DNA of 64,000 nucleotides, taken from the NCBI RefSeq assembly GCF_012027725.1, contig NZ_SJOU01000005.1, positions 118,497-182,496 on the forward strand. Direction: 5' to 3'. The DNA comes from Olsenella sp. SW781. Its GTDB lineage: Bacteria; Actinomycetota; Coriobacteriia; Coriobacteriales; Atopobiaceae. The translations under genes and the position numbers were made by a program. This document shows, one piece after another, positions 1 through 7,268 of the stretch (positions are counted from its first letter, which is position 1; every line of letters starts with the position of its first letter). The notes under the pieces were generated by a model. The model was not told where the DNA came from, searched no databases, and saw nothing but the letters and a program-made list of their open reading frames with translations.

Positions 1-1
1 A

Positions 2-343
2 AATGAGCCGACGTCTGAGGAGACACCCGTCGTGCTCTCCACGCCCAGCCAAGCGGTAAGCTTCATGCCCGACGACATCACGTACGTCGACTCGCTCAAT
101 CGCGTTCGCGCCATCCACTTTGGAGACGGCGAGTCCATCCAAATGAGCATGACGCTCGCACAAATCGCCGACGCTCTACCAAAGGACCGCTTCGCCTACT
201 GCCATCGATCCGTGGTCGTCAATCTTCGCCACGTGCGTGCTCTGGGCGCCAGCGACCTCGCACTTGATGACGGGACCGTGCTCCCCGTCAGCCGTCGACG
301 GATGGCGGAGCTACGCGAGGCGCTGGGCAAAACCCAGGGCTAA
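2..343 (+). CDS. LytTR-type DNA-binding response regulator, C-terminal part
   Basis: The reading frame is open to the left edge, so this is the 3' end of a longer gene. A GTG at 32 is internal to the frame and is not evidence of a start. The visible part is a LytTR DNA-binding domain: strand-rich sequence with a DDITYVDS beginning, the FAYCHRSVVVNLRHV core and the final DGTVLPVSRRR segment. LytTR domains usually sit at the C-terminus of response regulators that bind direct repeats in promoters. The receiver domain would lie outside the window, as would a partner sensor kinase. The family is clear; the target genes are unknown. Confidence 0.75.
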   Translation, partial: NEPTSEETPVVLSTPSQAVSFMPDDITYVDSLNRVRAIHFGDGESIQMSMTLAQIADALPKDRFAYCHRSVVVNLRHVRALGASDLALDDGTVLPVSRRRMAELREALGKTQG

Positions 344-405
344 CACCCTACCATTCGGTTGCCATATCGACCGTTCGGTCGAGGAGTCTGCAGGAGGGGT
401 TATGT

Positions 406-2004
406 TTGCACGACACCCTCTCCGAAAGGCATGCCATGAACTGTCGCACTCCCGCAAGACACCGCCCGAGCAACATGCTCCTCGCCCTTGTCATAGCAGC
501 GCTCATCCTCATCGCAACGGTCTTCGCCCTGCCCGCGAGAGCACGGGCGTGGGAAGCGACAAGTTTTGATGTGACCGGAGGCGTGGAGGACGTTGACTAC
601 TACTTCGATTATTCCGAAACGCTCTGGATCACCTCGACTAAGCAACTCACCATTCGCTCGCTGAATAATAACAACGCTGACCACATCGCCATTGACGCCG
701 GATCGCCCGATAATCCTGCTCGCCTAGTGTTCGACGGAGTCAATTTTAGTTCCTCGCATCGTCCCATCACCATTCAACCCGGACGAGGACTTGAGATTAC
801 CCTCGCGCCGGACAGCTCAAACTCTCTCTTCATTAAGGAGTCCTATGCGCGCGAGGCAATCTGCCTCAAGGAAGGCTCCTCACTCACCATCAAGAGCGAT
901 TCCAGCAGCCCGGGCTCACTCAACGTCGGAGCGGACGCCTACGCAACGGCCCCAGTTATCGGTGGCTCCGACTGCTCGATTTCTCTCGAAGGTGGACTCA
1001 TTAATATCTACACCCTCGAGCCTTTAAACCCACTGCTTACCACAGATGCCGACGGCGGGACCTCAAGAGTCTCGATAACGGGAGGCTGCTTCGCGACAAA
1101 CGCCGAAGAGGCTGTGGCGGCCAACTCAATCTACGGCATCACGCCCGCCGACGGCTATATCGTTGTCCCCAACCCCGACCCCATCACGTCCACTACCTAC
1201 CCCGTGCTCGTGAACGATGAAAGCCTCTACAGGAAGGCATCTCTCGAGCTTGCTCAGGACGCCATGACCATATTCGACGGGCATGCAGTCGAGGCCGCTG
1301 ACGTCGTGTCCAAGGCGAGCTATGGGACCGAGGCAATCAGCCCCAATGAGCTTTCTTTTTCCTATGCTCCCAAGGAGTCCGATGAGTTTGTTAAGGGGCT
1401 CCCCCAAGATGCGGGCACATACCGCGTTCGCGCGAGCGCTCCACAGAAGAACGTCGAGGGTGTCTGGTATGCCCCTGCCTCCGCAGAGACCACCCTCACT
1501 ATCAAGCCTGCCCCGCCGACATATAGAATTGTCAATCAGATTCTTAGCATCTCAGCTACCCTCGCAGAGGTGGAGACCCCTGTCGCCGCCGGCGGAGTTA
1601 CGCTGGCCGACGGCACAATCGAATCGGTGGGAGGAACCCTCAACTGGTACTCCGACGAGGGACACGTTGACGCGCTTTCAGCCGACGCGCAGCTTATCAC
1701 GCTTGCCGAGGACGGATTCGTAACGCTGTGGTGGACCTTTGTCCCCACTTCTGCCAACTATGACACCCTCATGGGGAGCACCGTCATCGTGCTTGAGAAG
1801 CCAACGGCACCCGAGCAAACCACCACGCCTCCCACAGGGAACTCTGACGGGTCGACAGACCAAGGTGACTCTACACCCATCTCCGACGAGGCCGTTCCCG
1901 CAACTGGCGACGCAAGCACATCTGGCGCCCTTCTCGGTTGCACGGGCCTTGCGCTTCTCGGCATAGGCCTCAACTGGAGAAGCCGCTCACGTCACGTGGC
2001 GTAA
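406..2004 (+). CDS. Secreted, sortase-anchored surface protein
   Basis: A signal peptide (hydrophobic run LLALVIAALILIATVFA, then PARARA before the mature start) is followed by about 440 residues without a recognised enzyme domain. A Pro/Thr-rich linker then leads to VPATGDAST, a hydrophobic segment and an Arg-rich tail. That end is a cell-wall sorting signal with Val in place of the usual Leu of LPxTG. The start is uncertain: TTG at 406 has a strong AGGAGG eight bases upstream, and ATG at 436 has GAAAGG and gives a more standard signal peptide. It probably acts outside the cell, perhaps as an adhesin. The surface protein at 36874-38949 shares the same sorting motif. Confidence 0.7.
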   Translation: MHDTLSERHAMNCRTPARHRPSNMLLALVIAALILIATVFALPARARAWEATSFDVTGGVEDVDYYFDYSETLWITSTKQLTIRSLNNNNADHIAIDAGSPDNPARLVFDGVNFSSSHRPITIQPGRGLEITLAPDSSNSLFIKESYAREAICLKEGSSLTIKSDSSSPGSLNVGADAYATAPVIGGSDCSISLEGGLINIYTLEPLNPLLTTDADGGTSRVSITGGCFATNAEEAVAANSIYGITPADGYIVVPNPDPITSTTYPVLVNDESLYRKASLELAQDAMTIFDGHAVEAADVVSKASYGTEAISPNELSFSYAPKESDEFVKGLPQDAGTYRVRASAPQKNVEGVWYAPASAETTLTIKPAPPTYRIVNQILSISATLAEVETPVAAGGVTLADGTIESVGGTLNWYSDEGHVDALSADAQLITLAEDGFVTLWWTFVPTSANYDTLMGSTVIVLEKPTAPEQTTTPPTGNSDGSTDQGDSTPISDEAVPATGDASTSGALLGCTGLALLGIGLNWRSRSRHVA

Positions 2005-2025
2005 CGAGCTGACACACCAGAAACT

Positions 2026-2058
2026 GCCACCCACGTCGTCCCTCTCGACGTGGGTGGC
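2026..2058. terminator. Bidirectional hairpin terminator
   Basis: A perfect 13-bp stem (2026-2038 with 2046-2058) and a 7-nt loop lie between two convergent genes. There is no long T-run, so termination would rely on stem strength. It is unrelated to the repeat families found elsewhere in the window. Confidence 0.65.
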
Positions 2059-2063
2059 ATGCT

Positions 2064-2558
2064 TTAGCGTGAGCGCATCTCGAGCACCTTGCACATGTCG
2101 GACGCACTCAGCGCTGCCACGGGACAGTGCCGCAGAAGCTTCTCGTCATTGGTCACGAGGTAGTCGACCTTGCCGCGCATCGCCGCGGCGATGACAAGAT
2201 CATCCTCGAAGTCCCCGTGCAGGGCGCGCTGCTTGGAGGCGACCCACACATCCGTGTGGTCCAGCGGGACGGCGCAGGCGACTCCTTGCATGTTGTTGAC
2301 GCACCCCCACGCCGTCACCGCAGCCGCTTTGGCGGCCGACTCGGAGAGCGTCCCCGTCGCGGCTCGCTCGACGTTTTTGTGCTCCGCCGCAATCATATAG
2401 AAGACGTCCTTGATAGACGGAACGGCATATGCGAGCGTCTGATTATGCTCGACCGCATGCTCTATGAGCCGACGCGCCTTCGCGCTACCCCTTCTCCACG
2501 GGAGATAGTAGTCAAGCCAGACGTTGGTGTCCAAGAGCATCGCAAGTCGCTGGCTCAT
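2064..2558 (-). CDS. PIN-domain ribonuclease toxin (VapC-like)
   Basis: A 164-residue PIN-domain protein. The first acidic metal ligand is in MLLDTNVWLDYYL near the N-terminus. The later ones are in FEDDLVIAAA (about residue 118) and VTNDEKLL (about 136). These acidic residues bind Mg or Mn in the RNA-cleaving site of PIN toxins. It overlaps the upstream antitoxin by 4 bases (ATGA), which indicates translational coupling. The partner is RelB/DinJ-like rather than the usual AbrB or Arc-like VapB, so the pair is a mixed type. The RNA target cannot be read from the sequence. Confidence 0.8.
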   Translation of the reverse strand: MSQRLAMLLDTNVWLDYYLPWRRGSAKARRLIEHAVEHNQTLAYAVPSIKDVFYMIAAEHKNVERAATGTLSESAAKAAAVTAWGCVNNMQGVACAVPLDHTDVWVASKQRALHGDFEDDLVIAAAMRGKVDYLVTNDEKLLRHCPVAALSASDMCKVLEMRSR

Positions 2559-2929
2559 GCGTCCAGCCCCCTCTCGTGCAGGCGCTCGATCAGCGTCTGC
2601 TCCCTGAGCTCCTCGTAGGGGAGCCCCTCAAACCCCTCGGGCACCGCCATGCCGCGCGCGGCCAGTGATTGCGAGACAATCGTTGCCCCCTCTCGCGCCA
2701 GGGCGAGCTTACGGTCTCGCTCGATAACCTCGTCCGCTGCAAACTCGTCGGGCGCCCTAGATATGAGCTCCCTGATCTTCTCGGGCCGGTCCGCCAGCTC
2801 GGCAAAGCGCTCCCATAGAGCCCGTATCGCCTTGGTGGGCGTGAGTCCGGCCTTTGCAAGGGCAGAGTCACCAGAAGCCTTGAGTCCGGCGTCTATGCGT
2901 GCGTTAATCTGGGCAGATGATGCGTCCAT
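2555..2929 (-). CDS. RelB/DinJ-family antitoxin
   Basis: A 124-residue protein beginning MDASSAQINARIDAGLK, typical of the ribbon-helix-helix N-terminus of RelB/DinJ antitoxins, with GLTPTKAIRALW marking the helix-turn-helix part. The C-terminal half is acidic and charged and would wrap the toxin. The start at 2929 is preferred because AAAGGAG precedes it; an in-frame ATG at 2977 lies inside the upstream inverted repeat. It should neutralise the PIN toxin encoded next and repress its own promoter. Confidence 0.75.
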   Translation of the reverse strand: MDASSAQINARIDAGLKASGDSALAKAGLTPTKAIRALWERFAELADRPEKIRELISRAPDEFAADEVIERDRKLALAREGATIVSQSLAARGMAVPEGFEGLPYEELREQTLIERLHERGLDA

Positions 2930-2953
2930 ACCGCTCCTTTCAATCGTAAAGCA

Positions 2954-2978
2954 GATGCTAGCATATTCGTCTAGCATC
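2954..2978. promoter_or_regulatory. Operator-like inverted repeat upstream of the toxin-antitoxin pair
   Basis: GATGCTA (2954-2960) and TAGCATC (2972-2978) form a 7-bp inverted repeat with an 11-base spacer, 25 bp upstream of the antitoxin start. A TATGCT-like -10 sequence on the minus strand overlaps the spacer. This fits autorepression by the antitoxin. Confidence 0.5.
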
Positions 2979-3002
2979 AGTTAGGCCACTTTCTTGCAAT
3001 CA

Positions 3003-3016
3003 GAAACATTTGTTCG
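3003..3016. promoter_or_regulatory. Possible LexA (SOS) box upstream of the Lhr-like helicase
   Basis: GAAACATTTGTTCG resembles the Gram-positive/actinobacterial SOS box CGAAC-N4-GTTCG with two mismatches. It lies 31 bp upstream of a helicase gene. Similar sites occur at 12257-12270 and 26922-26935, the latter before a Y-family polymerase. This rests on similarity only. Confidence 0.3.
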
Positions 3017-3046
3017 TATACTGGTCCCACCGAAGGGAGGGTCATC

Positions 3047-5416
3047 ATGGGCGTCTTCGACCGATACGCGCCGTTCGTGCAGGACTTCATCTATGCGCAC
3101 GAGTGGGAGAGCCTGCGCGGCATCCAGGTGGCTGCGGGCGAGGCGATCTTCGACACGGACGACCATGTGCTGCTGTGCGCCTCCACGGCGTCGGGCAAGA
3201 CCGAGGCGGCCTTCTTCCCCATCCTCTCGGAGTTCTGGGAGAGCCCTCCCGCATCGGTGGGCGCGCTCTACATCGGGCCCACCAAGGCCCTCATCAACGA
3301 CCAGTTCTACCGCCTCGAGGAGCTTTGCGAGGAGGCCGACATCCCCGTCTGGCACTGGCACGGGGACGTCTCCTCCTCGCACAAGGCCAAGCTCATGAAG
3401 CGCCCGTCGGGCATCCTGCAGATCACCCCCGAGTCCCTCGAGGCGCTCCTCATGCGCCGTCACGCCGCCGTTGCCAAGCTCTTCTGCGACCTGCGCTACA
3501 TCGTCATCGACGAGGTGCACGCGCTGCTGCGACAGGACCGCGGCGGCCAGTGTCTCTGCCTCATAGAGCGGCTGGCGAGAATCGCGGGCGTCCGTCCGCG
3601 ACGCATCGGCCTCTCCGCCACCATCGGCGACCCCGAGGCCGTGGGCGCGTTTCTTGCCACCGGCACCGGGCGCGACTGCGTGATACCTCGCGTGGATGAG
3701 CCCCCGCGCACCTGGCGCATCTCGATGGAGCACTTCTACAACACCGACCCTCAGGCAGACGAATCAGAATTCCTGACAACGAGAAGGGAAGTCGAGGCTG
3801 ACGTCCTCGCAGTCGAAGCCGAGAGGACCACATCAGAGGGCCGGGGGTTATCCCCGCGCGCAGTTCTGCAGCCCGAAGGGCGAAGCTGTCTGAGCACGGA
3901 GGTAACGCCCGCCCCTCCTGAGGCACCCACGGACCCGGCGCCGGCGAACGCCGACCCGGGCATCGGCTACATCTTCGAGCACACGCGCGGGCGCAAGTGT
4001 CTGATCTTCTCCAACTCCCGCGAGGAGGCCGAGGAGGTCTGCACGACGCTGCGCGCGTACTGCGAGTTCAACGGGGAGCCGGACCGCTTCCTCATCCATC
4101 ACGGCAACCTCTCCGCCGCCATTCGCGAGTCGGCCGAGGAGCAGATGCGCGACGACGCCTCGGACGTGAGCATCGTCGCCACGTCCACGCTCGAGCTGGG
4201 GGTGGACATCGGGCGGCTTGAGCGGGCGTTCCAGATTGACGCCCCCTTCACCGTCTCCAGCTTCCTGCAGCGCATGGGCCGCACGGGACGCCGGGAGCGG
4301 CCGCCCGAGATGTGGTTCGTCATGCGGGAGGACCAGCCCGAGCCCCGCACGCTCCTGCCCGAGACCATCCCCTGGAAGCTCCTCCAGGGCATAGCGCTCG
4401 TACAGCTCTACCGAGAGGAGCGCTGGGTGGAGCCCCCGCGCCTCGACCGGCTGCCCTACAGCCTGCTCTGCCATCAGACGCTCGCCATTCTCGCCTCGGA
4501 GGGCGAGCTCTCCCCCGCGCAGCTCGCAAGCCGCGTGCTCACGCTCACCTACTTCCACCGCGTCTCCACCGACGACTTCCGCGAGCTTCTCCGCCACCTC
4601 ATCCGAAATGACTACGTCGAGCAGACCGAGGGAGGCGGCCTCATCGTGGGCCTCGCCGGCGAGCGCGTCACGAACTCCTACAAGTTCTTCGCCGTCTTCC
4701 AGGAGAACGTGGAGTACACGGTGCGGTGCGACTCGACGGAGATCGGCACCCTCTGCGCCCCGCCGCCGCCCGGCGAGAAGGTCGCCATCGCAGGGCACGT
4801 GTGGATCGTCGACGAGGTGGACCACGAGCGTCACCTGCTCTACGTGACCCAGGTCAAGGGCAAGGTCCCCGCCTACTTCGGCGAGGTGGCCGGGGACGTG
4901 AACACGCACGTGCTCGAGCGGATGAGGCGCTCCCTCGAGGAGCACGCCGCCTATCCCTACCTCATGCCGCACGCCCGCGCCCGCCTGCGCCAGGCGCGCC
5001 ACGTCGCGGAGGCCTCCCGCCTCACCGCGGGCCCCCTCGTCTGCCTCGGCGAGAACGAGAGGGAGCAGACCATGTGGTGCCTGCTTCCCTGGCTGGGGAG
5101 CTACGCGTTCTTGGCGCTCGAGCGCCTCATCAAGATCAAGTGCGCCGACGAGCTCGGCATCAAGGCGTTCAGCTCGTCTCGCCCCTACTTCATCACGTTT
5201 GTGATGAAGGCGGACGAGCGCACGTTCCTCTCGGTAGTGAAGGACGCCGCGGAGCGCCTCACGGACCCGATGGAGCTGCTCTACCCCGCCGAGGTCCCCT
5301 ACTTCGAGAAGTACGACGAACTCGTTCCCGAGAGCCTCATTCGAAAGGGCTTTGCCGAGGGCGTGCTGGACGTGGAGGGCATGCGGGCCCGCGTCGCGCA
5401 GTGGCCCCTCGCATAA
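3047..5416 (+). CDS. Lhr-like DEAD/DEAH-box helicase
   Basis: A 789-residue superfamily 2 helicase. Motif I is STASGKTE (about 46-53), motif II DEVH (155-158), motif III SAT (190-192) and motif VI QRMGRTGRR at the end of RecA domain 2. A winged-helix-like region and further Lhr-core-type sequence follow. The Lhr core is an ATP-dependent 3'-5' DNA helicase linked to repair. Residues about 241-303, between the RecA domains, form a low-complexity insert rich in Glu, Ser, Pro and Ala with unusual base composition (see findings). RBS GGGAGG precedes the ATG. The gene is monocistronic and converges on the hydrogenase operon. Confidence 0.85.
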   Translation: MGVFDRYAPFVQDFIYAHEWESLRGIQVAAGEAIFDTDDHVLLCASTASGKTEAAFFPILSEFWESPPASVGALYIGPTKALINDQFYRLEELCEEADIPVWHWHGDVSSSHKAKLMKRPSGILQITPESLEALLMRRHAAVAKLFCDLRYIVIDEVHALLRQDRGGQCLCLIERLARIAGVRPRRIGLSATIGDPEAVGAFLATGTGRDCVIPRVDEPPRTWRISMEHFYNTDPQADESEFLTTRREVEADVLAVEAERTTSEGRGLSPRAVLQPEGRSCLSTEVTPAPPEAPTDPAPANADPGIGYIFEHTRGRKCLIFSNSREEAEEVCTTLRAYCEFNGEPDRFLIHHGNLSAAIRESAEEQMRDDASDVSIVATSTLELGVDIGRLERAFQIDAPFTVSSFLQRMGRTGRRERPPEMWFVMREDQPEPRTLLPETIPWKLLQGIALVQLYREERWVEPPRLDRLPYSLLCHQTLAILASEGELSPAQLASRVLTLTYFHRVSTDDFRELLRHLIRNDYVEQTEGGGLIVGLAGERVTNSYKFFAVFQENVEYTVRCDSTEIGTLCAPPPPGEKVAIAGHVWIVDEVDHERHLLYVTQVKGKVPAYFGEVAGDVNTHVLERMRRSLEEHAAYPYLMPHARARLRQARHVAEASRLTAGPLVCLGENEREQTMWCLLPWLGSYAFLALERLIKIKCADELGIKAFSSSRPYFITFVMKADERTFLSVVKDAAERLTDPMELLYPAEVPYFEKYDELVPESLIRKGFAEGVLDVEGMRARVAQWPLA

Positions 5417-5459
5417 CCCAAAGGCGGCTGTCCCTTTTGCCTCATAGGCGCACAAGAGA

Positions 5460-5525
5460 GGGCCCGAGCCGCGGGGGTAGACGGCTCGGGCCCAAGCGTG
5501 GAAAAGGGACTGTCCCTTTTCCACG
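5460..5525. terminator. Double palindrome between convergent genes
   Basis: Two hairpins lie end to end. A 12-bp stem (5460-5471 with 5482-5493) is GGGCCCGAGCCG-type. A 29-base palindrome (5497-5525) has 14-bp arms around one base and contains the GGGAC core seen in the repeat families. The second touches the hydA stop codon. They probably terminate transcription from both sides. A degenerate half-unit, AGGC-AAAAGGGACAGC on the minus strand, is at about 5423-5441. Confidence 0.65.
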
Positions 5526-7268
5526 TTAATGCATGGACCAGGCGTGGTGGTCGGTGTGGAGGAGCTCCTCCGCGAGCTCGGAGTTGGGCTCGCCCAGGAA
5601 GTCCTTGTAGATGGCCTGAATCGCGGGGTTCTCGTAGGAGTTGCGCAGCTTCGCCCTGCGGTCGAGGCCCCAGAGGACGTCGCCGCGGACGCCCGCCAGC
5701 TCCTCGCCGTCGTGGATGGGCTGGCCGCCGCCGCCCGCGCAGCCGCCGGGGCAGGCCATGACCTCGACGAAGTCGTACTCCACGGCGCCCTCGGCGATGG
5801 CGTCGAGAAGGAACGCGGTGTTGGCGAGGCCATGGACCACGGCCACGCGCACCGGGGTGCCCGCGAGGTCGAACGTGGCCTCCTTCCAGCCGTCGAGGCC
5901 GCGGACCTCGGAGAAGGCATCGGGACGCGGGGTCTCGCCGGTCACCACGTGATAGGCGGTGCGCAGCGCGGCCTCCATGACGCCGCCGGTGGCGCCGAAG
6001 ATGACGCCCGCGCCGGTGGCGGTGCCGAGCGGCTGGTCGAACTCCTCCTCGGGGAGCGTGGTGGCGTCGATGTGCTCGGCACGGATCATGCGGTCGACCT
6101 CGCGCGTGGTGAGCGAGACGTCAACGTCCGGGTCGCCGCAGGCGTCGTTCATGACGGGGATGGCGACCTCGTGCTTCTTGGCCGTGCACGGCATGATCTC
6201 CACGCAGAAGATCTTGTGCGGGTCGATGCCCTTGAGCTCGGCGAAGTAGCTCTTGGTCACGGCACCGAACATCTGGCCCGGGGACTTGGCCGTGGAGAGC
6301 TGGTCGGTGAGCTCGGGGCGAACCGCCTTGACGTAGCGCACCCAGCCCGGGCAGCAGGAGGTGAACATCGGGAACGTGTTCTTCTCGTCAGTGGGATCCT
6401 CCGCGCGGTGCGCGAGCTTGTGCAGAAGCTCGGTGCCCTCCTCCATGATGGTGAGGTCGGCCGAGAAGTCCGTGTCAAAGACGTAGTCCACGCCCATCTG
6501 GCGCAGCGCGGCCACGAGGCGGCCGACGGTGGCCTCCTCGCGCGGGAGTCCCAGGCTCTCGCCCCAGGCGGCGCGCACGGCCGGCGCGATCTGCACCACG
6601 ACGACCTTCTCCGGGTCGGCGAGCGCGTCGAAGACCTTCTGGGTGTCATCGCGCTCGCGCAGGGCCCCCGTCGGGCAGTGCGTGATGCACTGGCCGCAGA
6701 GGGTGCAGTCGGACTCCTGGATGGTCATGCCGCCGCGGACGTTCACGCTCGTGTGCGTGGCGCGGTTGGCGAGGTCCCAGACGCCGAGCCCCTGGATCTT
6801 CTCGCACACCTGGATGCAGCGCAGGCAGTTGATGCACTTGTCGTTGTTGCGGATGAGCGGGAAGCTCTTGTCCCACGGGTCGTGCATGAGGCGCTTCTCG
6901 TAGGGCAGCTCGGTGATGCCGAGGTCGGCCGCCAGCGACTGCAGGGTGCAGTTGCCGGAGCGCACGCAGCTCGTGCACTCGGAGTCGTGCGTCGCGAGCA
7001 GGAGCTCCATGTTCATGCGGCGCGCAACGCGCACCTTGGGGCTGTTGGTGCGCACGACCATGCCCTCGAGCACGGTGTTGTTGCAGGCGGCGACGAGCTG
7101 GTCGATGCCCTCGATCTCAACCACGCAGACGCGGCAGGCGCCGATCTCGTTGAGGTCCTTGAGGTAGCAGAGCGTGGGGATCTTGATGCCCACGGTGGCG
7201 GCGGCGTCGAGGATGGACGTGCCCTCGGCCACGCTCACGGCGCGGCCGTCGATGGTGAGGTTTACCAC
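5526..7268 (-). CDS. hydA: [FeFe] hydrogenase catalytic subunit (HydA)
   Basis: Catalyses reversible proton reduction to H2 with electrons from ferredoxin and/or NAD(P)H. Domains in order: a plant-type [2Fe-2S] domain (C34, C45, C48, C62); a His-Cys3 [4Fe-4S] domain (H94, C98, C101, C107); two ferredoxin [4Fe-4S] clusters (C145-C155 and C188-C198); then the H-cluster domain. All three H-cluster signatures are intact: TSCCPGW (303-309), MPCTAKK (359-365) and EVMACPGGC (502-510). At 580 residues it has the length of cytoplasmic HydA subunits of multimeric hydrogenases. It overlaps the upstream flavoprotein by 7 bases, so the two are co-translated. HydE, HydF and HydG maturases are not in the window. 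Confidence 0.95.
   Translation of the reverse strand: MVNLTIDGRAVSVAEGTSILDAAATVGIKIPTLCYLKDLNEIGACRVCVVEIEGIDQLVAACNNTVLEGMVVRTNSPKVRVARRMNMELLLATHDSECTSCVRSGNCTLQSLAADLGITELPYEKRLMHDPWDKSFPLIRNNDKCINCLRCIQVCEKIQGLGVWDLANRATHTSVNVRGGMTIQESDCTLCGQCITHCPTGALRERDDTQKVFDALADPEKVVVVQIAPAVRAAWGESLGLPREEATVGRLVAALRQMGVDYVFDTDFSADLTIMEEGTELLHKLAHRAEDPTDEKNTFPMFTSCCPGWVRYVKAVRPELTDQLSTAKSPGQMFGAVTKSYFAELKGIDPHKIFCVEIMPCTAKKHEVAIPVMNDACGDPDVDVSLTTREVDRMIRAEHIDATTLPEEEFDQPLGTATGAGVIFGATGGVMEAALRTAYHVVTGETPRPDAFSEVRGLDGWKEATFDLAGTPVRVAVVHGLANTAFLLDAIAEGAVEYDFVEVMACPGGCAGGGGQPIHDGEELAGVRGDVLWGLDRRAKLRNSYENPAIQAIYKDFLGEPNSELAEELLHTDHHAWSMH

Noticed and set aside
402..569. Short frame starting at ATG 402 just after the strong AGGAGG
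   Set aside because: The spacing is only 4 bases and the 55-residue product has no features; the ribosome-binding site serves TTG 406 better.
3848..5920. Long minus-strand open frame across the Lhr-like helicase and into hydA
   Set aside because: Low-complexity Arg/Ser/Ala/Leu-rich translation, no start context, and both strands already carry well-supported genes.
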